Shown: positions 42,418 through 49,707 of the stretch, piece by piece
How the letters are laid out: each line of letters begins with the position of its first letter
How positions within the stretch are numbered: the stretch's first letter is position 1
Source: Deltaproteobacteria bacterium
GTDB taxonomy: Bacteria > Desulfobacterota > Desulfobulbia > Desulfobulbales > Desulfurivibrionaceae
Direction: 5' to 3'
Length of the DNA stretch: 58,445 nt
Assembly: GCA_013349285.1 (NCBI GenBank)
Contig: DUZU01000019.1
Coordinates: 1-58,445, forward strand
Position numbers and translations under genes: made by a program
The notes under the pieces: generated by a model
What the model saw: the letters and a program-made list of their open reading frames with translations, nothing else
The model's database searches: none
Told to the model about the DNA's origin: nothing

Positions 42418-43086
42418 ATGAAAAAAATCACATTTTTATTTTCGTTGTTCTTGGTTCATTTTTTGGTGGTTGGTTGTGCGACTAACCGTGGAGTTGTTAA
42501 TCTTCAGCTTGAGGGTTCAACCGTCAGTCAAGCGACAAACGGCAAGAGTATTTTTGTTCAATCCGTATCCGATGCCAGGGTTTTCGAGGAAGCTCCTCGG
42601 AGTGCGGATATTCCTTCGTTGGGTTTTGGTGGGGCGACGGCAGCGTCTAATGAGATAAAAAAGCGGGCAATCGCAAGAAAAAGAAATGGTTTTGGCAAGG
42701 CCCTTGGCGATATATTGCTGGACGAGGGGCAAACCGTTGAGAAAGTTGTTAAGGATACCGTTTGCCGATCTTTTAAAGAGCTTGGTTATGAAGTCATCGA
42801 TGATCCGGCAAAAGTAGATAAAGATACCATTATTGCCAAGGTTACCATCGATAAATTCTGGTCATGGATGAATCCCGGTTTTTGGGCGATTACATTAAAT
42901 TCGGAAATATCAACGAAGATTGAGCTGAAAGATTCCTCCAAGCAAATAGATGAAACAATATATGCAAAGGTAGATGGTAAGTATCAGGTTGCCGGCACTG
43001 GAAACTGGTTGGAAATAATGCAGAAAGGTCTAACTGAATATTCAGGAAAGCTCAAGGCTGAGTTTTCCGGTTTAGCTGGTTTGTAG
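42418..43086 (+). CDS. Lipoprotein, possibly YajG-like
   Basis: 222 residues with a lipobox VVGC (Cys20). The segment GKSIFVQSVSDARVFEEAPRS near residue 42 and the later KVVKDTVCRSFKELGYEVID resemble YajG-type and related small outer-membrane lipoproteins, which share a helix preceding a two-layer fold. The assignment is tentative. It has a GGGAGG ribosome site and is AT-rich like the gene before it. The pair may form one unit placed between the cluster's reductase and dehydratase. Confidence 0.55.
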   Translation: MKKITFLFSLFLVHFLVVGCATNRGVVNLQLEGSTVSQATNGKSIFVQSVSDARVFEEAPRSADIPSLGFGGATAASNEIKKRAIARKRNGFGKALGDILLDEGQTVEKVVKDTVCRSFKELGYEVIDDPAKVDKDTIIAKVTIDKFWSWMNPGFWAITLNSEISTKIELKDSSKQIDETIYAKVDGKYQVAGTGNWLEIMQKGLTEYSGKLKAEFSGLAGL

Positions 43087-43098
43087 ATTGGAGAGATC

Positions 43099-43548
43099 GT
43101 GTTGGTTATAACTTCACTCCCTTGTCTGGCGGAAAAGCTTGTGCCGCAACGGCCGCCGATGCTGATAGTTGATCAATTGATTGAGCGGCTTCCCGACCGG
43201 GCCATGACGGAATCGATTGTGCCTGAAGATGGTATCTGGGTTGATGCCGACCAGGGAGTGTTACCTGAATATTATATTGAATTGATTGCGCAAACCATGG
43301 CGGCGGTAAATGGTTATGACGCCCTCTGCCAAGGGAAAACGCCCCAGGATGGTTTTTTGGTGGGGGTGGATACTTTTTGCTGGCAAGAAAAAGCCGTTTC
43401 TGGTGAGCATCTATGGGTTGAAGTTGAGAAAACCTTCGAATTCGGGGCGGTTAAAATTTTTCGTGGTGTGGTTCGTAACGGGGCGCAGGTTAAGGCGACA
43501 GGAGAAATTAAGGTATGGGAAGGGGACACCTCGGCGGGTGGAAATTGA
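43099..43548 (+). CDS. Hot-dog dehydratase, ApeP-like
   Basis: 149 residues from GTG 43099 (GGAGAG ribosome site). PQRPPMLIVDQLIERLPD is the opening strand-loop of FabA/FabZ-type hot-dog proteins. The FabZ GHFPG motif is not seen; instead LPEYYIELIAQTMAAVNG carries the helix glutamate at the position of the FabZ acidic residue. This is the form I associate with ApeP-like dehydratases of aryl-polyene clusters. It should dehydrate 3-hydroxyacyl-ACP, possibly with the second dehydratase at 47178. Confidence 0.78.
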   Translation: MLVITSLPCLAEKLVPQRPPMLIVDQLIERLPDRAMTESIVPEDGIWVDADQGVLPEYYIELIAQTMAAVNGYDALCQGKTPQDGFLVGVDTFCWQEKAVSGEHLWVEVEKTFEFGAVKIFRGVVRNGAQVKATGEIKVWEGDTSAGGN

Positions 43549-43550
43549 TT

Positions 43551-44192
43551 ATGTGGTTATTGCGAGGTGTTATTTTTTGTCTGTGTTGTGTGGTGTTTTC
43601 CCCTGAAAATGTTGCCGCCACCGACCAGAGCCTGGAAGATTTTTTAGCCGGGGTCGAGGCCCAGGCTGCGCAAGTTCATGCGTTGCGCTGCTCCTTTATC
43701 CAGGAAAAGCACCTGGCTGTTTTTGCGCAACCGGTAATTTTTAATGGTGTGTTAAATTTAGTCCGGCCGGATAACTTGCGCTGGGAGCTGGTCGCGCCGG
43801 TGCCTTCGGTTTTTATCTTGAAAGGGCAAAAAGGGATTCGTTGCACTGACCAGCAGCCGCCGCAATATTTTGATCTTAAGGACGATCCGGTGATGCAAAT
43901 GGTGGCCAGCCAGCTTTGGACTTGGCTTGACGGCAAATATGGGCAGTTGAATCAATCATACCAGCTGGCAATGGCAGGTAGTTCATCTCTTTCCATAATC
44001 CCCAAGGATGACAAAGTGGTCGCCGAATTTATCGAATCGATAAACATTGTTTTTGATCCGGTTTCCAAGCAGCCGCAACAGGTGGAGATTTTCGAGCCCG
44101 GGGGCGACCTTACCAGAATTGTTTTTCATGGATATCAGTTGGATCATCTCCCGGATGAGGCACTTTTCGCCAGGTGTTATCGCGGTGAATAG
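43551..44192 (+). CDS. LolA-like periplasmic lipoprotein-carrier-type protein
   Basis: 213 residues from ATG 43551, just after the dehydratase stop; the open frame extends 36 bases further upstream. A signal peptide ends near NVAA. The mature part has the LolA-type half-barrel features: LRCSFIQEKHLAVFAQPVIFNGVLNL, PDNLRWELVAPVPSVFIL, and later FDPVSKQPQQVEIFEPGGDLTRIVF. In aryl-polyene clusters a LolA-like protein is thought to ferry the lipid product across the periplasm. The last bases overlap the exporter gene, which supports co-function with it. Confidence 0.85.
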   Translation: MWLLRGVIFCLCCVVFSPENVAATDQSLEDFLAGVEAQAAQVHALRCSFIQEKHLAVFAQPVIFNGVLNLVRPDNLRWELVAPVPSVFILKGQKGIRCTDQQPPQYFDLKDDPVMQMVASQLWTWLDGKYGQLNQSYQLAMAGSSSLSIIPKDDKVVAEFIESINIVFDPVSKQPQQVEIFEPGGDLTRIVFHGYQLDHLPDEALFARCYRGE

Positions 44193-46578
44193 GTCCGCCT
44201 TGTTGCGCTGGGTTTGTGCCTGCTTGTTTGTTCTGGTGGGAATTATTCTGGCCTTGCCGCTGCAGGTCAATGATGACGCCATGGACCTGTTGCCGGGCGA
44301 GGCGGTTCGTGGTGATCTTGAAATATTGATGCGGTTGGGGCTGGTTGATCGGGTTTTTTTGACTTTATCGGTGAATCCGGAACACTATCCGTCGTCGGCG
44401 GCAGCCCAGGCGGCCTTGAAAGGATGCACGGAAAAGGTAGGGGAAGCCCTGGCTGCGGAGAGTTCTTTTTCCGAGGTTCTCTATCGTTTTCCTAATGGTT
44501 ATGAGTGGGAACTTTTCCGACAAATCGAGCCTCATCTCGCCTCACTGTTAACCAGTCGAGATCTTAGCGAATTTGGCCAAGGGCTAGCCCTTCCCGCCTT
44601 GGAAAATACTCTGCATAATGATTTTGTGCTGCTGAACACCCCGGCTGGCCTCGCCATAAAACGGCAGATACGTAGCGATCCCCTGGGGTTGACCCCGAAG
44701 ATCCTTAAAAAAATGGCCCATCTTAAAAGCGAATATGCCATGACCGTTTCCGATGGCTATTTTGTCAGTAAAGATGGGTTGCATACCCTGGTAATGGCCC
44801 AAAGCGTTATGAGGTTGACCGACTCGGCTAATGCCGGGCAGGTTTTTAATTGTCTGCGCACCATTATGGGGTCGGCTCTTCAACCAGGTATGCAATGGCG
44901 GGTTATCGGCTCGCTACCACATACCCTGGCAAACGCAGAGTCCATCCAGCATGATCTTAAGATTCTTTTGCCGGTGGCCACGATTCTTTTACTGATTCTT
45001 ATTTGGGTGGTGTTAAGAGATTGGTTTGCGTTGTCGATTCTGGGCGTTCCCTTTCTGGCCGCGCCCATGGCCATCGCCATCATGGGAATGGCGTACGGTA
45101 GAGTCAGTGCCCTGGCCTTGGGTTTTGGCATTGTTTTGCTTGGCATTGCCGTTGATTTTGCCGTCCATATTTATGTGGCCCTCAGCCGTGAGCCTGGTAC
45201 CGATCAAGAAATTCTTCGTCGTCTGGTTCGCCCTGTTACCTTGGCTACCTTGACCACCGCCGGAGTTTTTGTGGTTCTCTTTTTTTCACAGGTGGTGTCG
45301 CATCGACAAATGGCCGCCCTGGCTTTATCAGGAGTTTGTTTGGCGGTAATGTTTTCCTGGTTGTTGATTCCTACCCTGGTCAAAAAGAAAAAGATAATTT
45401 CACCTCCTCGTTTGATCACGCCATCATTTACCACGCGACTTTCCCCGGTGCGCAAGATTATCGTTCTTGGGTTGTGGTTAGGCCTTATCGTTGCGGGGAT
45501 CAATGCGTGGCCGGCTTTGCAATATAATGGTGATTTAAGGGTTCTCGATGCTCCCAATCAAAATGTTATCGAAGATGAAAGGTATTTTCGTCAGACCTGG
45601 CAACAACAAGGCGAACAGGTGTTTGTTGTTGCAGCCGGTGCGTCCCTGGCCGAAGCACTTGATAACAATTATGTCGTATATAGCGAATTGCAGCGGGCCG
45701 GGGTGGAGGAGTTTTCAAGTTTAGCGCCTTTGTTGCCGGGGCCGGTGGCCCAGCAACAAAACATGACGGCCTGGCGACAATTCTGGGCCGAACAGGGCGA
45801 AAGTTTTGTACATGATTTTCAACAGGCGGCCGCAAAAGCAGGTTTTTCCGAAATAGCCTTCAGGCCCTTTTTTGAGAAACTAGATCGACCGCCGGTGGCG
45901 ATGAGTCCGGAGCGGCTTATGGCCGGTCCTTTAAAAGGTTTTTTCAGCTCCATGATTCGTTTGCCGGAGCAGCAGGGTGTTTACCGGGACAAGCATCAAA
46001 CCCTGGTGTTGACCACCGTGAAGTCAGCCGCGGAGATCATGCCGATTTTGCTCAAGCTGGATGCGGATAATCCGGCGATCACCGTTCTTGCTAGTCAAAA
46101 ATGGCGCTCCCAGGTTGAAAATTTACTACGGCAGGATATTGCCACCTTATCCGGCGCGGCCGCTGTCCTGGTTTTTTTGGTAAGCTTGGTGGCCTTCAGA
46201 AGGATGCGGGCGGTTATCGCTGTTTTGGCGCCGGTGGTTTCGGCCTTGGCCGCTATGGCCTTGTTCAGCTTGGCCACCTCCGGGGAGCTGAATATGATGC
46301 ACGTTCTCATGGGGATAATGGTGATTGGTCTCAGTGTTGACTATGGGGTTTTCGTGGTCTGTTCCATCAGTGAAAAGGTTTCGACAACAACTTTTCTCGC
46401 CGTTTCCATGTGCGCCGCAAGTTCTCTTATCGGTTTTGGGGTGCTGGCTTTTGCCCGCCATCCTGCTCTTCATTCCCTTGGTGTTACCGTGTTATGCGGG
46501 ATTGGGGCGGCTTGGCCGACGGCGCTGTTGGTCTCGCCCATCATTATTTCGTCTTTTAGTAACAAGGGTGCGGAATGA
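44185..46578 (+). CDS. MMPL/RND-type lipid exporter
   Basis: 797 residues from GTG 44185, which overlaps the LolA stop by eight bases; the open frame runs further upstream but would bury the LolA coding sequence. Twelve transmembrane helices lie in two halves, each with a periplasmic domain after its first helix. Membrane motifs include FGIVLLGIAVDFAVHIYVA and MGIMVIGLSVDYGVFVV, whose Asp-His/Asp-Tyr steps fit proton relay residues of MMPL proteins. It should export the lipid product from the inner membrane to the LolA-like carrier. It ends overlapping the DUF3261 lipoprotein (ATGA). Confidence 0.88.
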   Translation: MNRSALLRWVCACLFVLVGIILALPLQVNDDAMDLLPGEAVRGDLEILMRLGLVDRVFLTLSVNPEHYPSSAAAQAALKGCTEKVGEALAAESSFSEVLYRFPNGYEWELFRQIEPHLASLLTSRDLSEFGQGLALPALENTLHNDFVLLNTPAGLAIKRQIRSDPLGLTPKILKKMAHLKSEYAMTVSDGYFVSKDGLHTLVMAQSVMRLTDSANAGQVFNCLRTIMGSALQPGMQWRVIGSLPHTLANAESIQHDLKILLPVATILLLILIWVVLRDWFALSILGVPFLAAPMAIAIMGMAYGRVSALALGFGIVLLGIAVDFAVHIYVALSREPGTDQEILRRLVRPVTLATLTTAGVFVVLFFSQVVSHRQMAALALSGVCLAVMFSWLLIPTLVKKKKIISPPRLITPSFTTRLSPVRKIIVLGLWLGLIVAGINAWPALQYNGDLRVLDAPNQNVIEDERYFRQTWQQQGEQVFVVAAGASLAEALDNNYVVYSELQRAGVEEFSSLAPLLPGPVAQQQNMTAWRQFWAEQGESFVHDFQQAAAKAGFSEIAFRPFFEKLDRPPVAMSPERLMAGPLKGFFSSMIRLPEQQGVYRDKHQTLVLTTVKSAAEIMPILLKLDADNPAITVLASQKWRSQVENLLRQDIATLSGAAAVLVFLVSLVAFRRMRAVIAVLAPVVSALAAMALFSLATSGELNMMHVLMGIMVIGLSVDYGVFVVCSISEKVSTTTFLAVSMCAASSLIGFGVLAFARHPALHSLGVTVLCGIGAAWPTALLVSPIIISSFSNKGAE

Positions 46579-47159
46579 AGCGGTTTCTATTATTATTGGC
46601 TCTGGTTCTGCTTGGCGGCTGTGCGCTCTCAAGTAGAGAGCCGGTCGATGTTGTTGATCGAGAGGCTTTGTCTGGCGCCCTTTGGAAGGTTGAAATTTCG
46701 CAGTGGGGCACGGTGCGTTTTACCGGGTTGCTGGCTCCCCGGCTGGAAACTGAGAAGGGGATATTGCATTATGTCTTGCTGGACGGTACCGGGATCAAAT
46801 TGCTGGAGGCCCGGGTGAGACCTAATGGAAAACAGCAGATTATCCAGGTGGTGAAGATGCTGCATAAGTATCATTTGCCGGTTTTTATGGCTGACTCCTT
46901 ATCCCGGATATTTTTAGTGGAACCAGAGCTTGATAGATCGCCGGTGGGGCGGTTGGTTCGTTTTGACCGGGAACAACCAGATGAATTGCTGATGCGTAAA
47001 CTGGCTCGGGTTGGCCCTGTCTGCCTTTGGTCTGTTGATTATTCGTTGGCCCCCAACACCAAGCAGCCGGCAGAAATTACTTATATTATGCCATGGTTGG
47101 GCATGAGGCTGTCCCTGGTAAAACTTGACCGGCTCAGCCCAAGTTTGTCCCAGCGTTGA
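46575..47159 (+). CDS. DUF3261 outer-membrane lipoprotein
   Basis: 194 residues with a lipobox LGGC (Cys16). The mature part follows DUF3261 (VEISQWGTVRFTGLLAPRLETEKGILHYVLLDGTGIKLLEARV), a LolB-like envelope protein family found in aryl-polyene clusters. It would receive the product from the LolA-like carrier and place it in the outer membrane. The ATGA overlap with the exporter gene supports a transport trio: MMPL, LolA-like, DUF3261. Confidence 0.82.
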   Translation: MKRFLLLLALVLLGGCALSSREPVDVVDREALSGALWKVEISQWGTVRFTGLLAPRLETEKGILHYVLLDGTGIKLLEARVRPNGKQQIIQVVKMLHKYHLPVFMADSLSRIFLVEPELDRSPVGRLVRFDREQPDELLMRKLARVGPVCLWSVDYSLAPNTKQPAEITYIMPWLGMRLSLVKLDRLSPSLSQR

Positions 47160-47177
47160 AAAGAGAGGGTTAATCCT

Positions 47178-47570
47178 GTGTTGTCGCTAGAAAAATCAGT
47201 GAATGAAGCTTTAAGAAAGTGGAGCGTTGAGGAAAGATCGGAGAGCTCGCTTAAGGTTTCAGGGGTATTTATTTTTCCGGAAGATTTTGGCGGTTTTGCC
47301 GGTCATTTCCCTGGCCGGCCTATCTTGCCCGCCATTGTTCAGCTGGCGGCGGTTCGTCATTTAGGGCAAAAAGGATTGGGGGCAAGGCTTGTGCCGGTTG
47401 GTTGTCAACGGACTAAATTCCGGGGTGTTGTTAGTCCTCTTGAAGAAATGGAGGTCACTGTCGTCTTGCATAAAAAAGGAGACAATTGGCATGGAAAATT
47501 TACCATGCAGAAAGGTGATGAGCCGGTTGCCGGCGGGACCCTGGAACTGAGTTGTGGAAAAGAGGCGTAA
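47178..47570 (+). CDS. Hot-dog dehydratase, ApeI-like
   Basis: 130 residues from GTG 47178. The FabZ signature is present as FAGHFPGRPILPAIVQL with the catalytic histidine, but the following helix reads QLAAVRHL, so the acidic residue of FabZ (Glu) or FabA (Asp) is Ala. CQRTKFRGVVSP is the usual next strand. It probably acts on 3-hydroxyacyl-ACP; the missing acid may be supplied by another subunit or the enzyme may have altered chemistry. It sits between the lipoprotein and thioesterase genes. Confidence 0.8.
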   Translation: MLSLEKSVNEALRKWSVEERSESSLKVSGVFIFPEDFGGFAGHFPGRPILPAIVQLAAVRHLGQKGLGARLVPVGCQRTKFRGVVSPLEEMEVTVVLHKKGDNWHGKFTMQKGDEPVAGGTLELSCGKEA

Positions 47571-47573
47571 CTT

Positions 47574-48041
47574 ATGGGATTCCCGCGATATTATTTTGCG
47601 ACGCCGCCAGAGGGACCCTTGCCGTTAACCGCCGATATTGCGCGGCGAGTTCGCTTTGAGGAGGTCGATGCGCTTAACATGGTCTGGCATGGCCGTTATC
47701 CAAGTTATTTTGAGGATGGACGGATTGCTTTTGGTGAAAAGCATGGCCTGAGCTATCAGCTGTTTAAAGCCCATGGGGTAATGGCGCCTATTGTTCAGAT
47801 GCATGTGGATTATCATGGGCCTTTACGTTTTAACGATACGGTGCGGATAGAGGCGACTCTATACTGGAATGACGCCTTGCGCCTGGATTTCGATTATAAG
47901 ATTATTGATTCCCGGCAACAACTGGTGACCAGTGGCTATACCGTGCAGCTGTTAACCGATCTCCATGGTGATCTTTTGTTGATTCCCCCTGAATGGTTCC
48001 AGGAATTTAAGAATAAATGGTGCCAAGGACATTTGGGTTGA
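47574..48041 (+). CDS. Acyl-ACP/CoA thioesterase (4-hydroxybenzoyl-CoA thioesterase family)
   Basis: 155 residues. The hot-dog thioesterase motif is RRVRFEEVDALNMVWHGRYPSYFEDGR, with the catalytic Asp in EVDALN and the WHGRY helix start. The first 15 residues are an extension. In aryl-polyene clusters a comparable thioesterase releases or proofreads chains. The gap to the dehydratase is three bases and to KS 4 one base, so all three are co-translated. Confidence 0.87.
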   Translation: MGFPRYYFATPPEGPLPLTADIARRVRFEEVDALNMVWHGRYPSYFEDGRIAFGEKHGLSYQLFKAHGVMAPIVQMHVDYHGPLRFNDTVRIEATLYWNDALRLDFDYKIIDSRQQLVTSGYTVQLLTDLHGDLLLIPPEWFQEFKNKWCQGHLG

Positions 48042-48042
48042 G

Positions 48043-49128
48043 ATGAATTCTATTGTGGTGGTCGGCGTAGCCATTCGGACGGCTTTGGGGGATCTGACTG
48101 CAACCTGGAATGGGTTGATGGCCAACCGCTGTGGCCTCACTTCACATCAGTTTCCCGGCTTTGAGTGTCGGCCCATGGGATTGATCGCGGATTTATCAGG
48201 CGACATCGGTACCAGCGAACGATTACAAGCGTTGTGCGCCGGGTTGTGGGCAGAGACACCTGAGTTGCCTGCGAATACAACTCTTTTTTGTGCCACCACC
48301 AAAGGGGCGGTCGATGAGTTGCTTTTGGCCCCCAAGGGGCCGTGGTCAGGGCAGCCTTGGCAGATTGGGGATTATTTAGCCAAGCTCTTTGGCTGTCGCG
48401 GTCATCATCTGGTCAGCGGGGCCTGTGCTTCCGGCACCCTGGCTATCATTCAAGGAGCGATGGCTCTGAGCAGGGGTGACTGTGAGGCGGCGGTGGTGGT
48501 CGGTGTTGATCTGATCAGCCGTTTTGTGCTGGGCGGTTTTGCCGGCTTGCAGGCACTTTCGCCAACCGGATGCAGTCCTTTTGATCGCAACCGTGATGGG
48601 TTGTCTTTGGGTGAGGGGGCGGGCTTGATGATGCTTACCACCCGGAAAACAGCCGCTTGCCATAACTGGCCGGTTCTAGCTGAGTTGGCCGGTTATGGTG
48701 TCACTTGTGATGCCACCCATATTACGGCCCCATGCCGCAATGCGAGTGGATTGCTTGCCGCCTTACGCCAGGCAACGGCGGACGGTAAGCTTGCGGTTGG
48801 TGGTATTAATGCCCACGGGACAGGTACCCCATACAATGACGCCATGGAATTGCTGGCATTTTCAACGAGTTGGGAAACCCCGCCTCCGGTTCATTCGGTG
48901 AAAGGAGCAATCGGTCACTGTTTGGGTGCGGCGGGAGTTATTGAAGCCGTGTTGGCAATTATGAGCCTGCAACATAGAGTTTTGCCACCCACTGTCGGCC
49001 TAAGGCTTCCGGAGGATGGAGCTGTTAGGTTGAGCGGGAAGAAGACTCTTGCCTTGCAGGGCAATTCGGTGTTGTCGTGCAACTCCGGTTTCGGGGGAAT
49101 TAATGCGGCTGTTTTGTTTAAACCTTGA
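48043..49128 (+). CDS. Beta-ketoacyl-ACP synthase (KS 4), short form
   Basis: 361 residues, shorter than KS 1-3 by about 50, mainly before the nucleophile. Cys128 lies in SGACASGTLAI; the histidines are in INAHGTGTPYND and VKGAIGHCLGAAG, so it is catalytically complete. The early segment (LFCATTKGAVDELLLAPKG) resembles the KS that initiates or ends chain building in aryl-polyene systems. It is the last gene of the cluster; convergent minus-strand genes begin after a 120-base gap with no clear terminator. Confidence 0.88.
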   Translation: MNSIVVVGVAIRTALGDLTATWNGLMANRCGLTSHQFPGFECRPMGLIADLSGDIGTSERLQALCAGLWAETPELPANTTLFCATTKGAVDELLLAPKGPWSGQPWQIGDYLAKLFGCRGHHLVSGACASGTLAIIQGAMALSRGDCEAAVVVGVDLISRFVLGGFAGLQALSPTGCSPFDRNRDGLSLGEGAGLMMLTTRKTAACHNWPVLAELAGYGVTCDATHITAPCRNASGLLAALRQATADGKLAVGGINAHGTGTPYNDAMELLAFSTSWETPPPVHSVKGAIGHCLGAAGVIEAVLAIMSLQHRVLPPTVGLRLPEDGAVRLSGKKTLALQGNSVLSCNSGFGGINAAVLFKP

Positions 49129-49251
49129 TCAAGCTGGTGCTTTTTTTCTTGATGTAATTGTCAACGATCAAGATTATTTACCTTTAACCGATTGGTGAAC
49201 CCCATGGTCGATAATCGGATGTTTCAATTGGTTTTCCGGGATTATAGCGAA

Positions 49252-49677
49252 TCATGGGCGTTCCAGGTAGTTGCGCCGGATCTCCGCCGCTTTTTGCGTT
49301 TCGCCCATTGCGGTGTAGGCCTTTTCGATTAAGATCCAGTTTTGTTTGCCGAGCGTGGCATTTTTGCCGACCAGGCTGTTTGATTTAAGGCAAAATTGGA
49401 CGGCCTGGGCATACCGGTGCTGGCCGAATCTTACCCGGCCCATGAGGTGCCAGTTCTCTGGGTTGCGCGGCTCCACCCGCATGGCCCGTTCCAGCAGCAT
49501 CTCCGCCCGGTCGAATTGTTCGGCCTGCAGAGCTTCTTCGGCATTAGCCTGCAAAAGGCTGGTCGGGCCTTGCTCATTTTTGGTTGCAACACAGCTGTGG
49601 CCCAGCAGGCCGATCAGCATGATGAGGGCTATTAACCATCTTTGTGTTATTAAATTTCTTCGGCTGTGGGTCAGCAT
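49252..49677 (-). CDS. TPR-repeat lipoprotein
   Basis: 141 residues. An N-terminal hydrophobic segment (about 14-27) ends in GHSC, a lipobox-like site with Cys29. At least two tetratricopeptide repeats follow: NAEEALQAEQFDRAEMLLERAMRVEPRNPENWHLMGRVRF, then the next with AQAVQFCLKS. It probably scaffolds an envelope complex. The stop of the upstream PBP1B gene (49708) is only 30 bases away, so the two may be co-transcribed; TPR lipoproteins often assist peptidoglycan synthases. Confidence 0.78.
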   Translation of the reverse strand: MLTHSRRNLITQRWLIALIMLIGLLGHSCVATKNEQGPTSLLQANAEEALQAEQFDRAEMLLERAMRVEPRNPENWHLMGRVRFGQHRYAQAVQFCLKSNSLVGKNATLGKQNWILIEKAYTAMGETQKAAEIRRNYLERP

Positions 49678-49707
49678 GCTTTTGTGCTCCGGGGCAATGG
49701 CCTTTGA

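Noticed and set aside
41739-43086. Annotating the two inserted lipoproteins as Lol or Bam components
   Set aside because: Only part of the first resembles BamE and the second resembles YajG weakly; naming them as complex subunits would overstate the evidence.
25172-49128. Calling the cluster a definite ladderane or a definite aryl-polyene pathway
   Set aside because: Genes from both types are present but the aromatic-starter enzymes are missing, and family-level resemblance alone cannot define the product.
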